A DNA stretch of 64,000 nucleotides from Shewanella sp. OPT22. Lineage in GTDB: Bacteria > Pseudomonadota > Gammaproteobacteria > Enterobacterales > Shewanellaceae. Where the stretch lies: contig NZ_PGVH01000013.1 in NCBI RefSeq assembly GCF_004168585.1, forward strand, positions 8,761-72,760. The letters are read 5' to 3'. The notes beneath the pieces were generated by a model. It was not told the origin of the DNA, made no database searches, and worked only from the letters and a program-made list of their open reading frames with translations. The position numbers were made by a program, and so were the translations under genes. The first letter of the stretch is position 1. Each line of letters starts with the position of its first letter. Below are positions 9,250 through 19,866 of this stretch, in pieces.

Positions 9250-9271
9250 AAGCCGCTATAACAAGCGGCTT
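9250..9271. terminator. Shared terminator between the fusion gene and topA
   Basis: Stem AAGCCGCT / AGCGGCTT with a six-base loop between two convergent genes. An A-run on the left (T-run on the minus strand) suits topA; the T-rich TATATAATTT on the right suits the plus-strand gene. Confidence 0.75.
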
Positions 9272-9287
9272 ATATAATTTCTTTAAA

Positions 9288-11930
9288 CTACTTCTTCTTA
9301 GGCATTTTAGCCTTAGATTCAATATTCCACTTACCGTCTACGTACTTAGCAACAAAACCTGAAGGCTTACCTTCTTTATCGCCAACAACATATTGCTCTT
9401 TAGTTTTGCGACTAAATTTAACGACGGTCTTATTTCCTTGATCATCTTCGGTTGGAGCATCAGCCAAGTAACTATACTTATCCCACAATAGAGATTTGTA
9501 TTTAACCAGTTCTTCAATCAATGGTGCACGTGTTTCTCTTGAACGAGGGAACGTACTTGCTGCTAAGAATATGCCTGCAGCGCCATCACGTAAAACGAAG
9601 TGAGCGTCAGACTTAGTACATTTCAATTCAGGTAAGAAAATAGGATCTTCTTTTGGTGGTGCTACCTCACCATTCTTCAACAGTTTACGAGTATTTTTAC
9701 ATTCTTCATTTGTACAACCAAAGTACTTTCCGAAACGACCGTTTTTAAGCTCCATATCTGCGCTACAACGATCGCACTCAATCAAAGGGCCATCATACCC
9801 TTTGATTTTGAATGTACCTTTTTCAACTTCATAACCTTCACAACTTGGGTTTTGACCACAAACATGCAGTTTACGAGTTTCATCAATGAGGTAACTGTCC
9901 ATTGCCGTGCCACAAATTTGGCAACGTTTCATCGCTCTCAAAGCATCGGTTTCTGAAGTTGCAATATCACTGACGGCTTCATCACCCGGGGTTAAGTTCA
10001 TTGTAGTTTTACAACGTTCTTTAGGAGGAAGAGCATAGCCTGAACAACCAAGGAATACCCCAGTTGACCCAGTACGAATTCCCATATGTCGATGACATGT
10101 TGGGCATTCGATATCAGTCTCAACCATATGGTTTGGCTTCATTCCGCCTTCATCAGGCTCTAGTTCAGCTTTTTCAATCTTACCGGTAAAGCCCTTATAG
10201 AAACCGTCGAGTACATTCTTCCAGTCAAGTTCACCATGAGCAACGTCATCCAATGTCTGCTCCATATCAGCAGTGAAGTCATAGCTCATAAGATCAGGGA
10301 AGCTACCAACTAAGCGCTCACTGACAATTTCACCCATTTTTTCAGCATAGAAGCGGCGATTTTCAACTTTTACATAGCCACGGTCTTGGATAGTAGAAAT
10401 AATCGTTGCGTAGGTTGACGGACGACCAATACCACGCTTTTCAAGCTCTTTAACTAACGATGCTTCACTGAAACGTGCAGGTGGTTTAGTAAAGTGTTGG
10501 TTGGGTTCAACACCATCAAGACTCAGTGCATCACCAACCGATAACATTGGCAAATCACTTTCTTCATCGTTCTTTTTCTTAATCGCTGGTTGTACTTTAG
10601 TCCAACCATCAAATTTAAGCGTTCTGCCTGAAGCAGTTAATAAGTAATCTCCCGCTTCAACTTTAAGTTTTGTTGCATCATATTGTGCAGGTGTCATCTG
10701 ACATGCAACAAATTGACGCCAAATAAGCTCATATAAGCGCTGTGCGTCACGTTCTACCTCATTTAAGAATGCAGCTTCTAGTTTTACGTTTGAAGGCCTA
10801 ATCGCTTCGTGGGCTTCTTGAGCACCTTGCTTACTTCCGTATCGAATTGGATTCTCTGGTAAGTAGGCTGCACCAAACTCAGAACTGATCATCTCACGAA
10901 CGTTATCTAATGCTTCTTGGCTCAAGTTCGTTGAGTCTGTACGCATATAAGTGATGTGCCCGGCTTCATATAAGCGCTGCGCCAACATCATGGTTTTCTT
11001 AACGCCGAAGCCTAAACGTGTGCTGGCTGCTTGTTGTAAAGTAGAAGTGATATAGGGCGCTGACGGTTTACTACTCGTGCCACGAACATCTCGTGCAACA
11101 ACTTTAAACCCTGCTGAGCTTAGTGCGCTTACAGCAACATTTGCTTCAGATTCATTCTTTGGCTTAAAGGCATCGCCTTTATACTTAACAACTTCAAGTT
11201 TTAGTTTGTCACTTGCCGCTGTTTGAAGTTCAGCAAATACATCCCAGTATTCTTCTGGTACAAAAGCTTTAATTTCGCCTTCACGTTCAACAACTAAACG
11301 CACTGCAACGGATTGAACACGCCCCGCAGATAAACCACGCGCGACTTTCTTCCAAAGAAGTGGCGATACCATAAAACCAACAACACGGTCTAAGAAACGA
11401 CGCGCTTGTTGTGCATTAACCATATTGGTATCAAGTTCTGATGGCTTACTGAAGGCATCTTGAATGGCAGACTTGGTGATCTCATTAAATACAACACGTT
11501 GATAGCGTGATTCGTCACCACCAATTATCTGTTGCAAATGCCAAGCAATGGCTTCCCCTTCTCTATCCAAATCGGTTGCGAGATAAACGCAATCAGCGTT
11601 TTCAGCTAACTTCTGTAACTCGTTAACGACTTTCTCTTTACCAGACAATATTTGATACTTTGCTTTCCAACCGTTTTCTGGGTCTACACCCATACGAGCA
11701 ACTAAGGCTTTCTTTTCTTTTTGCTTTTTATACTTAGCCTTCTCTTCAGCTGACATTTTACGAACTTCTGCCGCTGTTTTTGCTGCTTTATCAGTTGTTT
11801 TTGCAGAGGACGATGTTGGTAGATCACGAATGTGACCAACACTGGACTTAACAATAAAGTCTTTTCCAAGATACTTATTAATTGTCTTAGCTTTAGCCGG
11901 CGATTCGACAATAACTAGCGATTTTCCCAT
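9288..11930 (-). CDS. topA: DNA topoisomerase I
   Basis: 880 residues, close to E. coli TopA (865). It relaxes negative supercoils through a 5'-phosphotyrosine. The N-terminal Toprim domain begins [10 protein letters not shown] and has D-L-D-R-E-G-E for magnesium. The active tyrosine is Y328 in I-T-Y-M-R-T-D-S-T. The C-terminal third contains several C4 zinc ribbons (for example C-P-T-C-H-R-H and C-Q-I-C-G) and ends in a basic tail. It stands alone, convergent with the fusion gene and divergent from the ureohydrolase gene 331 bases away. Confidence 0.98.
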   Translation of the reverse strand: MGKSLVIVESPAKAKTINKYLGKDFIVKSSVGHIRDLPTSSSAKTTDKAAKTAAEVRKMSAEEKAKYKKQKEKKALVARMGVDPENGWKAKYQILSGKEKVVNELQKLAENADCVYLATDLDREGEAIAWHLQQIIGGDESRYQRVVFNEITKSAIQDAFSKPSELDTNMVNAQQARRFLDRVVGFMVSPLLWKKVARGLSAGRVQSVAVRLVVEREGEIKAFVPEEYWDVFAELQTAASDKLKLEVVKYKGDAFKPKNESEANVAVSALSSAGFKVVARDVRGTSSKPSAPYITSTLQQAASTRLGFGVKKTMMLAQRLYEAGHITYMRTDSTNLSQEALDNVREMISSEFGAAYLPENPIRYGSKQGAQEAHEAIRPSNVKLEAAFLNEVERDAQRLYELIWRQFVACQMTPAQYDATKLKVEAGDYLLTASGRTLKFDGWTKVQPAIKKKNDEESDLPMLSVGDALSLDGVEPNQHFTKPPARFSEASLVKELEKRGIGRPSTYATIISTIQDRGYVKVENRRFYAEKMGEIVSERLVGSFPDLMSYDFTADMEQTLDDVAHGELDWKNVLDGFYKGFTGKIEKAELEPDEGGMKPNHMVETDIECPTCHRHMGIRTGSTGVFLGCSGYALPPKERCKTTMNLTPGDEAVSDIATSETDALRAMKRCQICGTAMDSYLIDETRKLHVCGQNPSCEGYEVEKGTFKIKGYDGPLIECDRCSADMELKNGRFGKYFGCTNEECKNTRKLLKNGEVAPPKEDPIFLPELKCTKSDAHFVLRDGAAGIFLAASTFPRSRETRAPLIEELVKYKSLLWDKYSYLADAPTEDDQGNKTVVKFSRKTKEQYVVGDKEGKPSGFVAKYVDGKWNIESKAKMPKKK

Positions 11931-12261
11931 AGTGTGATTTACGCCAAAATGCAGATGAAGATAAAATTGGCAACATATATAGAGTGTTGTGCCGAGAGTT
12001 TCAAGTCATAACCTCCTTTATTTGTGCCGCTAACTCACTTTTTAACCATCTAATAAAAAGTTGTAAAAAATATTTTTGCGATATTAAAACTTAATAGTCA
12101 TATATTTACCACACATAAAAACATAGTTATGCAATTATTAGCGTAATTTTATGAATGTTTCAAATATTGAACAGTTGTGAAGCAAATTTTCATACGTATA
12201 CTACTGAGCCATCTTCGAAGTATTCACCTTAAATACGAATAATATTAACAATAGGTATAAA
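11931..12261. other. Divergent promoter region of topA and the ureohydrolase gene
   Basis: 331 bases, very AT-rich, without ORFs. It must contain both divergent promoters. I could not find a convincing operator, including a clear ARG box. Confidence 0.5.
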
Positions 12262-13377
12262 ATGACTGATTCTTTGCAATCTTTGATTACTAAACTCGAA
12301 AACTGCTTGTGCCCAGCAGGCAACGGTGTATTTACTGTAAACACGGCAAAGGAAAGAAAGCAAGCATTACATTTAGCACTTTTTGGTGATGATGATGCAA
12401 GTATTGTCGAAAAAAACTGGAAAACGTCACTCCTTCAATTACCCACTGATAATAAAAAGGCAGTCGTGATGGGCATTGCATCAGATTGCGGTGGCGGTAT
12501 CCTTCGTGGTGCAAACTGGGGGCCGTTATTCCTGCGTAACACACTGTTAAATCAACACAATTATCTTGATTACTTCGATTTAGGTGATGTACGTGTTATC
12601 CCACACTTACTACATGATAAGTATCTTAACGACCCAACAATTGAAAATTGCCGCAAAGCACTATACCAAGATCCTCAGTCATCATACCCCATCAGCCCTT
12701 TAAGTATTACTGAAGATGTATTGCACGATTTTTATACTGAATTCCCAAATAAAGGCATCTTCGGAATTGGTGGTGATCATTCAAACAGTTATCCTTTAAC
12801 AAAGGCTTATTTACAAGCGAAAGAGAAACAAGGTAAACGTGTAGCCATCATTCACTTTGACGCTCATACAGACCTATTGGTTGAACGCTTAGGTATTGAT
12901 CTGTGTTTTGGTTCTTGGTGTACTCACATCCTTGAAGATTTGAATGACAACAGCCACTTAGTTCAAATTGGTATTCGTTCAAGTGGTAAACCAAAGTCGC
13001 ACTGGGAAGATACATTTGGTGTAAGACAACATTGGGCGCACGAAGTGATTGAAAATGGCGCAGCACAAACTGTTGAAACGATTCTAACGCATTTAAAAGA
13101 TGAGAAAATTGATGAGCTTTATGTCAGCTTTGACATCGATGCCATTGACTCTGAGTTTGCTTCTGCCACTGGCACACCTGAGCCTGATGGATTAACACCT
13201 GAGCAAGCAAAAGAAATCATTGCAACGCTGTCAGAGTTTTATCCAATAACAGGCGCTGACATGATGGAAATTGCACCATTTACAGACGCTTCAGGTCGTG
13301 GAGCGTCAAGTTCAGAAGAAACATTAAAAGTTGGTGGCGACATTTCAGCAATGCTAATTGAAGCTATTTCTAAATAA
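12262..13377 (+). CDS. Ureohydrolase (arginase/agmatinase/formimidoylglutamase family)
   Basis: 371 residues, cytosolic. The manganese-binding motifs are visible in order: G-G-D-H-S, F-D-A-H-T-D and S-F-D-I-D-A-I-D, followed by the T-G-T-P-E-P-D-G-L segment. The family hydrolyses guanidino or formimino groups. The N-terminal extension of about 100 residues is longer than in typical arginases. The next gene, 74 bases on, is astB, so a role in arginine or another guanidino compound is plausible. No hut genes are nearby, which argues mildly against HutG. The exact substrate cannot be read from the sequence. The start has AGGT about 10 bases upstream. Confidence 0.85.
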   Translation: MTDSLQSLITKLENCLCPAGNGVFTVNTAKERKQALHLALFGDDDASIVEKNWKTSLLQLPTDNKKAVVMGIASDCGGGILRGANWGPLFLRNTLLNQHNYLDYFDLGDVRVIPHLLHDKYLNDPTIENCRKALYQDPQSSYPISPLSITEDVLHDFYTEFPNKGIFGIGGDHSNSYPLTKAYLQAKEKQGKRVAIIHFDAHTDLLVERLGIDLCFGSWCTHILEDLNDNSHLVQIGIRSSGKPKSHWEDTFGVRQHWAHEVIENGAAQTVETILTHLKDEKIDELYVSFDIDAIDSEFASATGTPEPDGLTPEQAKEIIATLSEFYPITGADMMEIAPFTDASGRGASSSEETLKVGGDISAMLIEAISK

Positions 13378-13400
13378 ACGAACGAAAGGTTAGCATTCAT

Positions 13401-13449
13401 TAAGCTTGATTTGTCTATATTTATATTACTTGTAGACCAATCAAGCTTA
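13401..13449 (+). promoter_or_regulatory. Long hairpin immediately before the astB start
   Basis: Arms TAAGCTTGATTTGTCTA (13401-13417) and TAGACCAATCAAGCTTA (13433-13449) pair over 17 bp with one mismatch around a 15-nt loop. The 3' arm ends two bases before the astB ATG and occupies the place where a ribosome binding site would be. No T-run follows, so it is not an ordinary terminator. Control of astB translation or an mRNA processing site is the likely role; this is inference. Confidence 0.65.
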
Positions 13450-13451
13450 AG

Positions 13452-14789
13452 ATGAAATACATTGAAGCAAACTTTGATGGCCTTGTAGGGCCAACCCATA
13501 ACTACTCCGGCCTTTCTGTTGGAAATGTCGCATCAATCAAAAGTGCAAATCAAGCTTCCAACCCCAAAGCCGCAGCACTTCAAGGGTTGAAAAAAGCAAA
13601 AGCCCTTGCTGATATGGGATTAACTCAGGGAATACTAGCGCCCCAGGAACGCCCTGATGTATATACGCTAAAAAAACTCGGATTTACAGGCTCTGATAGT
13701 CAAGTGCTTGAAAAAGCCTTCAAACAAGCCCCAATGCTCTTTAACGCATGTTGTAGCTCATCCAGTATGTGGGCAGCCAATGCCGCAACAGTATCTCCTA
13801 GTCCCGACACTTTAGATCGCAAGGTACATTTTACAGCCGCTAATCTCATCGATAAGTTTCACCGCAGCATTGAACATGAAAGTACCTCTCAAATTTTGAA
13901 AGCCACATTTCCGTCAGAGAAACACTTCACACACCATCAAGCCTTACCTTCTCACACGTATTTTGGTGATGAAGGCGCTGCTAACCACACTCGCCTTTGC
14001 CAAAATTATGGTGTTAAAGGGTTAGAGTTATTCACTTTTGGTGAAAGCTTACAAGATTGTAACTTACCGAAACCTAAGCTCTACCCTGCAAGGCAAAAAC
14101 GTGAAGCTTCAGAAGCTATTGCCAGACAACATCAATTATCTCCAAGCGAGGTTTTCTTTATTCAGCAAAACCCAAATGTCATTGATGAAGGGGTTTTTCA
14201 TAACGATGTGATAGCTGTTGGGAATCGCAACGTCCTTTTTTATCATGAAAGAGCTTATTTAGATGAAAATAAGATATTTGAATCCATCAATAATCTACTC
14301 AATGGAACATTGGAATTAATTAAGGTTCCTTTGGCAGAGGTTCCGATTTCTGATGCAGTATCAAGTTACCTCTTCAATACTCAACTCATTGACTCAAACA
14401 ATGGCACTATGAGATTAATTGCACCAATGGAATGTAAAGAAAACCCACGAGTCTATGATTATCTTTGCGAACTGATGACTCATAACACGGCCGTCAAAGA
14501 AGTTATCTATTTTGACGTCAAGCAAAGTATGCAAAACGGTGGAGGCCCTGCATGTCTTCGTTTACGAGTCGTCTTAAATGATGATGAGCTAGCGGCAACA
14601 AATCAATCAACATTACTTGATGACGATCTATTTTTAAGGTTAAGCGATTGGATCAACAAACATTATCGAGATCGGCTAGAAATTGAAGATTGTGTTGATG
14701 TTGAACTGTTAAATGAATCTCGAACTGCACTTGATGAATTAACTCAAATTTTAAACTTAGGATCTATTTATCCTTTTCAGCTTGGCTAG
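13452..14789 (+). CDS. astB: N-succinylarginine dihydrolase
   Basis: 445 residues against 447 in E. coli AstB, and recognisable along the whole length: the N-terminus has [14 protein letters not shown], the middle has G-D-E-G-A-A-N-H, then Q-Q-N-P[12 protein letters not shown], then [13 protein letters not shown] near the C-terminus. The enzyme converts N2-succinylarginine to N2-succinylornithine, ammonia and CO2 in the arginine succinyltransferase pathway. The other ast genes are not in this window. It follows a ureohydrolase gene and an unusual hairpin, and no clear Shine-Dalgarno precedes its ATG. Confidence 0.97.
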   Translation: MKYIEANFDGLVGPTHNYSGLSVGNVASIKSANQASNPKAAALQGLKKAKALADMGLTQGILAPQERPDVYTLKKLGFTGSDSQVLEKAFKQAPMLFNACCSSSSMWAANAATVSPSPDTLDRKVHFTAANLIDKFHRSIEHESTSQILKATFPSEKHFTHHQALPSHTYFGDEGAANHTRLCQNYGVKGLELFTFGESLQDCNLPKPKLYPARQKREASEAIARQHQLSPSEVFFIQQNPNVIDEGVFHNDVIAVGNRNVLFYHERAYLDENKIFESINNLLNGTLELIKVPLAEVPISDAVSSYLFNTQLIDSNNGTMRLIAPMECKENPRVYDYLCELMTHNTAVKEVIYFDVKQSMQNGGGPACLRLRVVLNDDELAATNQSTLLDDDLFLRLSDWINKHYRDRLEIEDCVDVELLNESRTALDELTQILNLGSIYPFQLG

Positions 14790-14801
14790 ATTAAATAAAA
14801 A

Positions 14802-14821
14802 AGCCGCTCCTTGGAGCGGCT
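14802..14821 (-). terminator. Terminator of the Ig-like lipoprotein gene (shared with astB)
   Basis: Stem AGCCGCTCC / GGAGCGGCT. On the minus strand it is followed by TTTTTTATTT, a strong intrinsic terminator for the lipoprotein gene. On the plus strand the T-run is missing, so astB termination here is weaker. Confidence 0.8.
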
Positions 14822-14839
14822 GATAAGTAAAAATCAGAG

Positions 14840-17800
14840 TTAACCAGCATCAAGAATAGTCAAATTAACAGAGCTAGGTTGCCCCAAAGGTGTTTCAACA
14901 GTGATAGTTAAGGTACCTGATGATTTCTGGTTCGCTGACCCTTCTTCTCCAATAACGAATGGGAGAAGGACTGGTCTGTTAGAAATATTATTACCAATCT
15001 CATATGAGCTTCCTACTTCAATGACACCATTATTAGTAGTGGCTCGTATTGTTGTTCCAGCTGGTAATGTATTATTGTTCTCATCTGACAATGCTAAGTA
15101 AACCGTTTGCGGAGCAGATACTGTCAAATCAATAGTTTGTGCTGTTGTAAACACACCAGTTGATTGATCAATATCTATTAATCTCATCATTGGAACACTA
15201 CCGGACATTACGATAACGATATTTCTGAATACATAAAGTTGAGCTTCAGAATTCGCACTAGATCCAGTTTGAGTGCAAGCTGCATCAGAACCAGCAGCAC
15301 AAAGAAGTCCAGTATAAAGTCCATCTCGATCATTATGCTGCCCATCATTATTGAAGTCTATTGGTTCCTCGTTAGCTGCTCCTAGGGGAACAGGATTACC
15401 ACGATATACACCGTCTTCATTATGGTCAGGAAAGGCTTCAACAATATCATTAAAAGGCTCACCAGAATCGAATAAGCCATTACCATTTAGATCTACAAAT
15501 GACTCTTCACCAATAGCATAAGCAGTAACTGTTGCTCTACCAGGTCTTGGCTCTGGAATTATAGAGCTCACACCACTATTAAAGTCATCCCTATTTGTAC
15601 CAATACAAGGCGGTGCTGTAATGCCATTAAAAGCAACTGGACAAACGACAGAGGTCCCCTCAAATGGCCGAGGGTCGGCACTTGTCCATGTAACAAAACA
15701 CGCTCCCGTTGGTTCATTTTCGGCATTAACCTCAGTATCACAAGAACCTGTACCGATTACTGAGCCACCTTCAGATCTGAATGAAACTCTAGTCCCTTCA
15801 GGAACAGCATTATTAAAATGATCTGCTGCACGAACTGTTATTTCGACGTTTTGTCCATCTACATTCCAAGCTTCAGGGTTTTGAACACTTGCCGCTAACG
15901 AAAAGCTATCATTATCAGCTAAACCACTAGAAACCACTAACTGATCGCTTACATTTGAAATTACAGCATTATGCCCTTGCCCACCACTACCCTGCCACTG
16001 TGCATAAACTTTAACCGGGGTTGGTACATTACCAGCACTGACAGTCACACTGACATCGCCAGCATTATTAGTGTAAGCCGCCGCATATTTGTTGAGAGCA
16101 TCTAAATCTGATGGTGGCGTTGGTAAATTGCTACAAGCATTAAACTGAGCAGCTGTTGGTTGTGGAGCTAAAGACAAACCACCCACTTCTGTACTCAATT
16201 CAAAACAAACAAGCTCATTTGGAGCAGCTTGTCCAGTTTCATCTAATAACTTAAAGCTGACAATTGAGTTTTCTGTACGAGAACCCGCACCAGTAATACC
16301 GCCGCTACCTTTTAAAGCGATTAAGGTTGGCTGTGCCGAAATATATTGAATAGAGCCAACATTTACATCATCAACATTAATGGTTAATTCATCAGTAACT
16401 GCGCTTCCACCCGTGGAAGCAGACACTGTAATATTATCATCACCTTCACAGCCCGTGCTGCGGTAAGTTGTAAACGCTCTACCGGCGATACTTACCACTG
16501 GAGAATCAATGACAGCTTTACCTGCAGCCTTACATTCTGAATTAAAAGTGAGTGAATAAGGCTGACCGGTCGCTAAAGAACCATTTGGATTAGCTATTGT
16601 CACATCTAATACTGTCGAGCCACCTGCTGGTAAACTGGTACCATTGAGTGATGAGTTTAGGTCCAAATCAATATCGACTCGACCAATCTCAAAGGCTTTT
16701 GTTGTTGCTTCAGTTTTTACTGTTAACGTTAATTCTCCAGCACCTACTTGACCATTAGCGTATAAGTCAAAGACCACTTTACCATTATCATTAGTAATCG
16801 CTGTACCAGAATCTGGGCTCACTGCACCTAGAGTAGTTGTAGCTGAAACCAATACTTGATTAAGCGTTTGAGTACTTCCAGATCGTGTTACTGTCGCCCC
16901 AACAATCCCCGGTGAACCATTAGTAATATTATCTGTCCTTTCACAAACTTCGAAATTACGCAGGTTTCTATCCCAATTCACTGAGCTAGAACAATCGTAA
17001 ACATCGAATGAGATTGCAGGACTTGCTTCAACAGGATCAATTTCGTCACCTGCAGTAACGAAACCGATTATTGCTTGCGAATTGCCATATGATGCAGTCA
17101 CTTCACCCGCACCTTCAATACTACCTGCTGTAACAAGGATCGTTGCTCTACCGACATTGTCAGTTAATGCTGTACCTCTGCTAGGTATAAAGCTACCAAG
17201 AGTACTAGAGAATGAAACGACTTTTCCGGCTAGAGGTTCATTATCCTGATTAGAAAGCAGAACACTCACTAAACCAGGTTGTTGAGAAGAAATTCTTGAA
17301 ATAGGTTGTTCAGTTACATTATTCAACAATTGAATTGTAAGCTTATTTGCTGTTGTACCACCACCAGGTGCGTCACCAACAACTTCATAATTTAGAGTCG
17401 AATTAATTGACTCACCTTCGAGAGAAAATGATGCTGTTGCAGTTCCTGCATCGGCATCAGTGCCTGTTAATAATGCAACTTTCGATGCACCCTCAATATT
17501 GGTTAATGCATTACCAGTTGAAGGGTTGATACTTCCACCAGCATCAATTGAAAACTTTACTATTTCATTGCCTGCTGGCTGACCATTTTTTTGTAAGACG
17601 GCAAACAAAGTACCAGGAGATGTATGACTTACCTTTTGAATGGCTTGATTCGATGATTCATCTATCAATTGAAGTTGGATAGAATACTGCTCAATTGGAT
17701 GTGGGGGTGTTAAGTCACCTGCAACTTTAAAAGAAAGAGCTTCTGTTGTTGTTTCAGTATCAACAGCAAAAGTCGCCGTTATAGTTCCAGCACCTTGTTT

Positions 17801-18157
17801 ATCACCAGTTGTAATACCTACCTCAGCAATCCCCTTTGCATCAGTGACTTGACTGTCTTGAGATAAGTTACCTTCGCCTTGGAGTTCAAAAGTAATTCTT
17901 TGATTTGCATGAGCTGCATCGTTAAGTTTTAAATTTGCAATGAGCTTACCTGGTGTTGCTCTTGAGACTTCAGAGATTGGAGAACCATCAGCATCAACCA
18001 ACTGCAAAGTAAGCGTTATAGTGTCTTTATTTCCATTACCGCCATCATCACCACCACTGGAGCCATCATCTTTAATGCCGCCATCACCACCGCCACCACA
18101 AGCCCATAATAGAAGCGTCGAAAATAAAAGAAATATAACCTTGTAACCTGACTTCAT
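14840..18157 (-). CDS. Large surface lipoprotein with bacterial Ig-like (Big-1 type) repeats
   Basis: 1105 residues. A signal peptide ends in lipobox L-L-W-A-C20, followed by a Gly/Asp-rich linker, as in exported lipoproteins. At least four Ig-like repeats of about 115 residues follow (roughly residues 45-500), each with a T-P-G / Q-P-G turn, a conserved T-D-x-x-G-x-A strand and a G-A-G-x-x-T-A-x-x end, as in invasin/intimin-like Big-1 domains. Around residues 880-960 lie Asp/Asn-rich loops (D-L-N-G-N-G, D-H-N-E-D-G, D-F-N-N-D-G) resembling calcium sites. Probably an outer-membrane-anchored surface protein; adhesion is a guess. It stands alone and ends at a strong terminator. Confidence 0.85.
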   Translation of the reverse strand: MKSGYKVIFLLFSTLLLWACGGGGDGGIKDDGSSGGDDGGNGNKDTITLTLQLVDADGSPISEVSRATPGKLIANLKLNDAAHANQRITFELQGEGNLSQDSQVTDAKGIAEVGITTGDKQGAGTITATFAVDTETTTEALSFKVAGDLTPPHPIEQYSIQLQLIDESSNQAIQKVSHTSPGTLFAVLQKNGQPAGNEIVKFSIDAGGSINPSTGNALTNIEGASKVALLTGTDADAGTATASFSLEGESINSTLNYEVVGDAPGGGTTANKLTIQLLNNVTEQPISRISSQQPGLVSVLLSNQDNEPLAGKVVSFSSTLGSFIPSRGTALTDNVGRATILVTAGSIEGAGEVTASYGNSQAIIGFVTAGDEIDPVEASPAISFDVYDCSSSVNWDRNLRNFEVCERTDNITNGSPGIVGATVTRSGSTQTLNQVLVSATTTLGAVSPDSGTAITNDNGKVVFDLYANGQVGAGELTLTVKTEATTKAFEIGRVDIDLDLNSSLNGTSLPAGGSTVLDVTIANPNGSLATGQPYSLTFNSECKAAGKAVIDSPVVSIAGRAFTTYRSTGCEGDDNITVSASTGGSAVTDELTINVDDVNVGSIQYISAQPTLIALKGSGGITGAGSRTENSIVSFKLLDETGQAAPNELVCFELSTEVGGLSLAPQPTAAQFNACSNLPTPPSDLDALNKYAAAYTNNAGDVSVTVSAGNVPTPVKVYAQWQGSGGQGHNAVISNVSDQLVVSSGLADNDSFSLAASVQNPEAWNVDGQNVEITVRAADHFNNAVPEGTRVSFRSEGGSVIGTGSCDTEVNAENEPTGACFVTWTSADPRPFEGTSVVCPVAFNGITAPPCIGTNRDDFNSGVSSIIPEPRPGRATVTAYAIGEESFVDLNGNGLFDSGEPFNDIVEAFPDHNEDGVYRGNPVPLGAANEEPIDFNNDGQHNDRDGLYTGLLCAAGSDAACTQTGSSANSEAQLYVFRNIVIVMSGSVPMMRLIDIDQSTGVFTTAQTIDLTVSAPQTVYLALSDENNNTLPAGTTIRATTNNGVIEVGSSYEIGNNISNRPVLLPFVIGEEGSANQKSSGTLTITVETPLGQPSSVNLTILDAG

Positions 18158-18389
18158 AATGCCAGACTCCCTGTCTTATAATTGTTAATTAGCTAGAGTA
18201 TTGACTCGTGACATATAGGCTAACACTACATAAATTTAACGCAACTTTTTCAACGTTTTTTTAACCTTAAATTTTGGTTAAAAAAAACACACAACTATGT
18301 CTAGATTTCCAATTACTACCGATTCTTGTTAGCATTCGTTCAATTTCCTGCATACGCCTTAACAAATTTTTAAAATAAGGGGCATTGTT

Positions 18390-19694
18390 TTGAGTAACTC
18401 AAAAAAGCTTGGTCTCACGAGCAAAATCTTTATCGGTATGATTTTAGGCCTATTAATAGGTGGAGCACTACGTCTCGAATTCCCAGAAAATCAGTTTATC
18501 GATGGTTATATCACTAACGGAGTGATGAACGTTGTCGGTTCAGTATTCATCAATGCATTAAAAATGCTTGTTGTTCCTCTTGTCTTTATCTCTCTCGTTT
18601 GTGGCACTTGTTCGTTAAGCGATCCTGCCAGCTTAGGGCGCTTAGGTGGTAAAACGATCATTTTTTATATGGTAACCACGGCCATCGCAATTTCATTAGC
18701 TATTTTTGCTGCTGTTGTCATTCATCCAGGAAACGGGAGTATGCATGTAGAACACTTGGAGTACGCAGCAAAAACAGCTCCGAGTTTAAGCCAAGTATTT
18801 ATTGATATGGTGCCAACTAACCCATTAAAGGCGATGGCAGAAGGTAAGATGCTACAAATCATCATCTTTGCTGTTGTATTTGGTTTAGCTATTTCTCATT
18901 TAGGTGAACGAGGCAAACGCATTTCAGCATTGTTTGATGACTTAAATGAAGTAATTATGAAAGTCGTAACTTTAGTAATGCAGCTTGCACCGTACGGTAT
19001 TTTTGCTCTTATCACCAAGCTTGCATTAACGCTTGATTCTGAAGCGTTTGAGTCAGTCTTGTATTACTTCCTCGTTGTACTAGGTGCTCTGCTTGTACAC
19101 GGCTTAATTATCTACCCGATACTGCTCAAGTTATTTACAAACTTAAGCCCGCTTACATTTTTAGCCAAATTACGTGACGTACAATTGTTTGCTTTTAGCA
19201 CAGCAAGCTCTAACGCAACCTTACCTGTGACAGTTGAGACAGCTGAACATCGCTTAGGTGTGAGTAACAAAGTTGCTTCTTTTACTCTTCCTCTCGGTGC
19301 CACCATCAATATGGATGGCACGGCAATTATGCAAGGTGTCGCTACAGTATTCATCGCACAAGTATTTGCCATTGACTTAACACTTACGGATTATTTAACT
19401 GTAATTGTTACGGCTACTTTAGCTTCGATTGGTACCGCTTGTGTTCCTGGTGTAGGTTTAGTGATGCTGGCTATGGTTTTGAATCAAGTAGGTCTTCCTG
19501 TTGAAGGCATCGCCTTAATCATTGGTGTCGATAGACTACTAGATATGGTAAGAACGGCTGTTAATGTAACAGGTGACAGTGCGATTACTGTGATTGTCGC
19601 TCGCTCTGAAAATGAATTCGACGAAAGTAAATTTAATGACCCTGATGCAGGAAAATTAAAAGGCAACCTAACAGAACAAGTCAACGCCGAATAA
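18390..19694 (+). CDS. Dicarboxylate/amino acid:cation symporter (DAACS family)
   Basis: 434 residues with about eight hydrophobic segments. The serine-rich hairpin reads S-S-N-A-T-L-P-V-T, and the family motif N-M-D-G-T-A is in L-G-A-T-I-N-M-D-G-T-A-I-M-Q-G. Both belong to GltP/DctA/GltPh-type transporters in the inner membrane, which import glutamate, aspartate, C4-dicarboxylates or serine/threonine with sodium or protons. The start is a TTG at 18390 with AAGGGG eight bases upstream; no ATG fits as well. Substrate unknown. It is monocistronic and followed by a 10-bp stem hairpin. Confidence 0.93.
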   Translation: MSNSKKLGLTSKIFIGMILGLLIGGALRLEFPENQFIDGYITNGVMNVVGSVFINALKMLVVPLVFISLVCGTCSLSDPASLGRLGGKTIIFYMVTTAIAISLAIFAAVVIHPGNGSMHVEHLEYAAKTAPSLSQVFIDMVPTNPLKAMAEGKMLQIIIFAVVFGLAISHLGERGKRISALFDDLNEVIMKVVTLVMQLAPYGIFALITKLALTLDSEAFESVLYYFLVVLGALLVHGLIIYPILLKLFTNLSPLTFLAKLRDVQLFAFSTASSNATLPVTVETAEHRLGVSNKVASFTLPLGATINMDGTAIMQGVATVFIAQVFAIDLTLTDYLTVIVTATLASIGTACVPGVGLVMLAMVLNQVGLPVEGIALIIGVDRLLDMVRTAVNVTGDSAITVIVARSENEFDESKFNDPDAGKLKGNLTEQVNAE

Positions 19695-19703
19695 AACCTC
19701 TGA

Positions 19704-19731
19704 TATGCCGTAGGTTTGTATCTACGGCATA
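19704..19731 (+). terminator. Hairpin after the symporter gene
   Basis: Perfect stem TATGCCGTAG / CTACGGCATA with an 8-nt loop, nine bases after the stop codon. No T-run follows. Confidence 0.6.
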
Positions 19732-19866
19732 CGTAACTCCCGAATTTATACCGAAAAGCTCTCTCGTTAAACCGCCTTCTGAACTTTTTATCTGCTTACA
19801 AAAAAATGATTAATCGTTAGAAGTAAAAATGCACGCTGAGCAATTCAAATATATAAATAGCTATGA

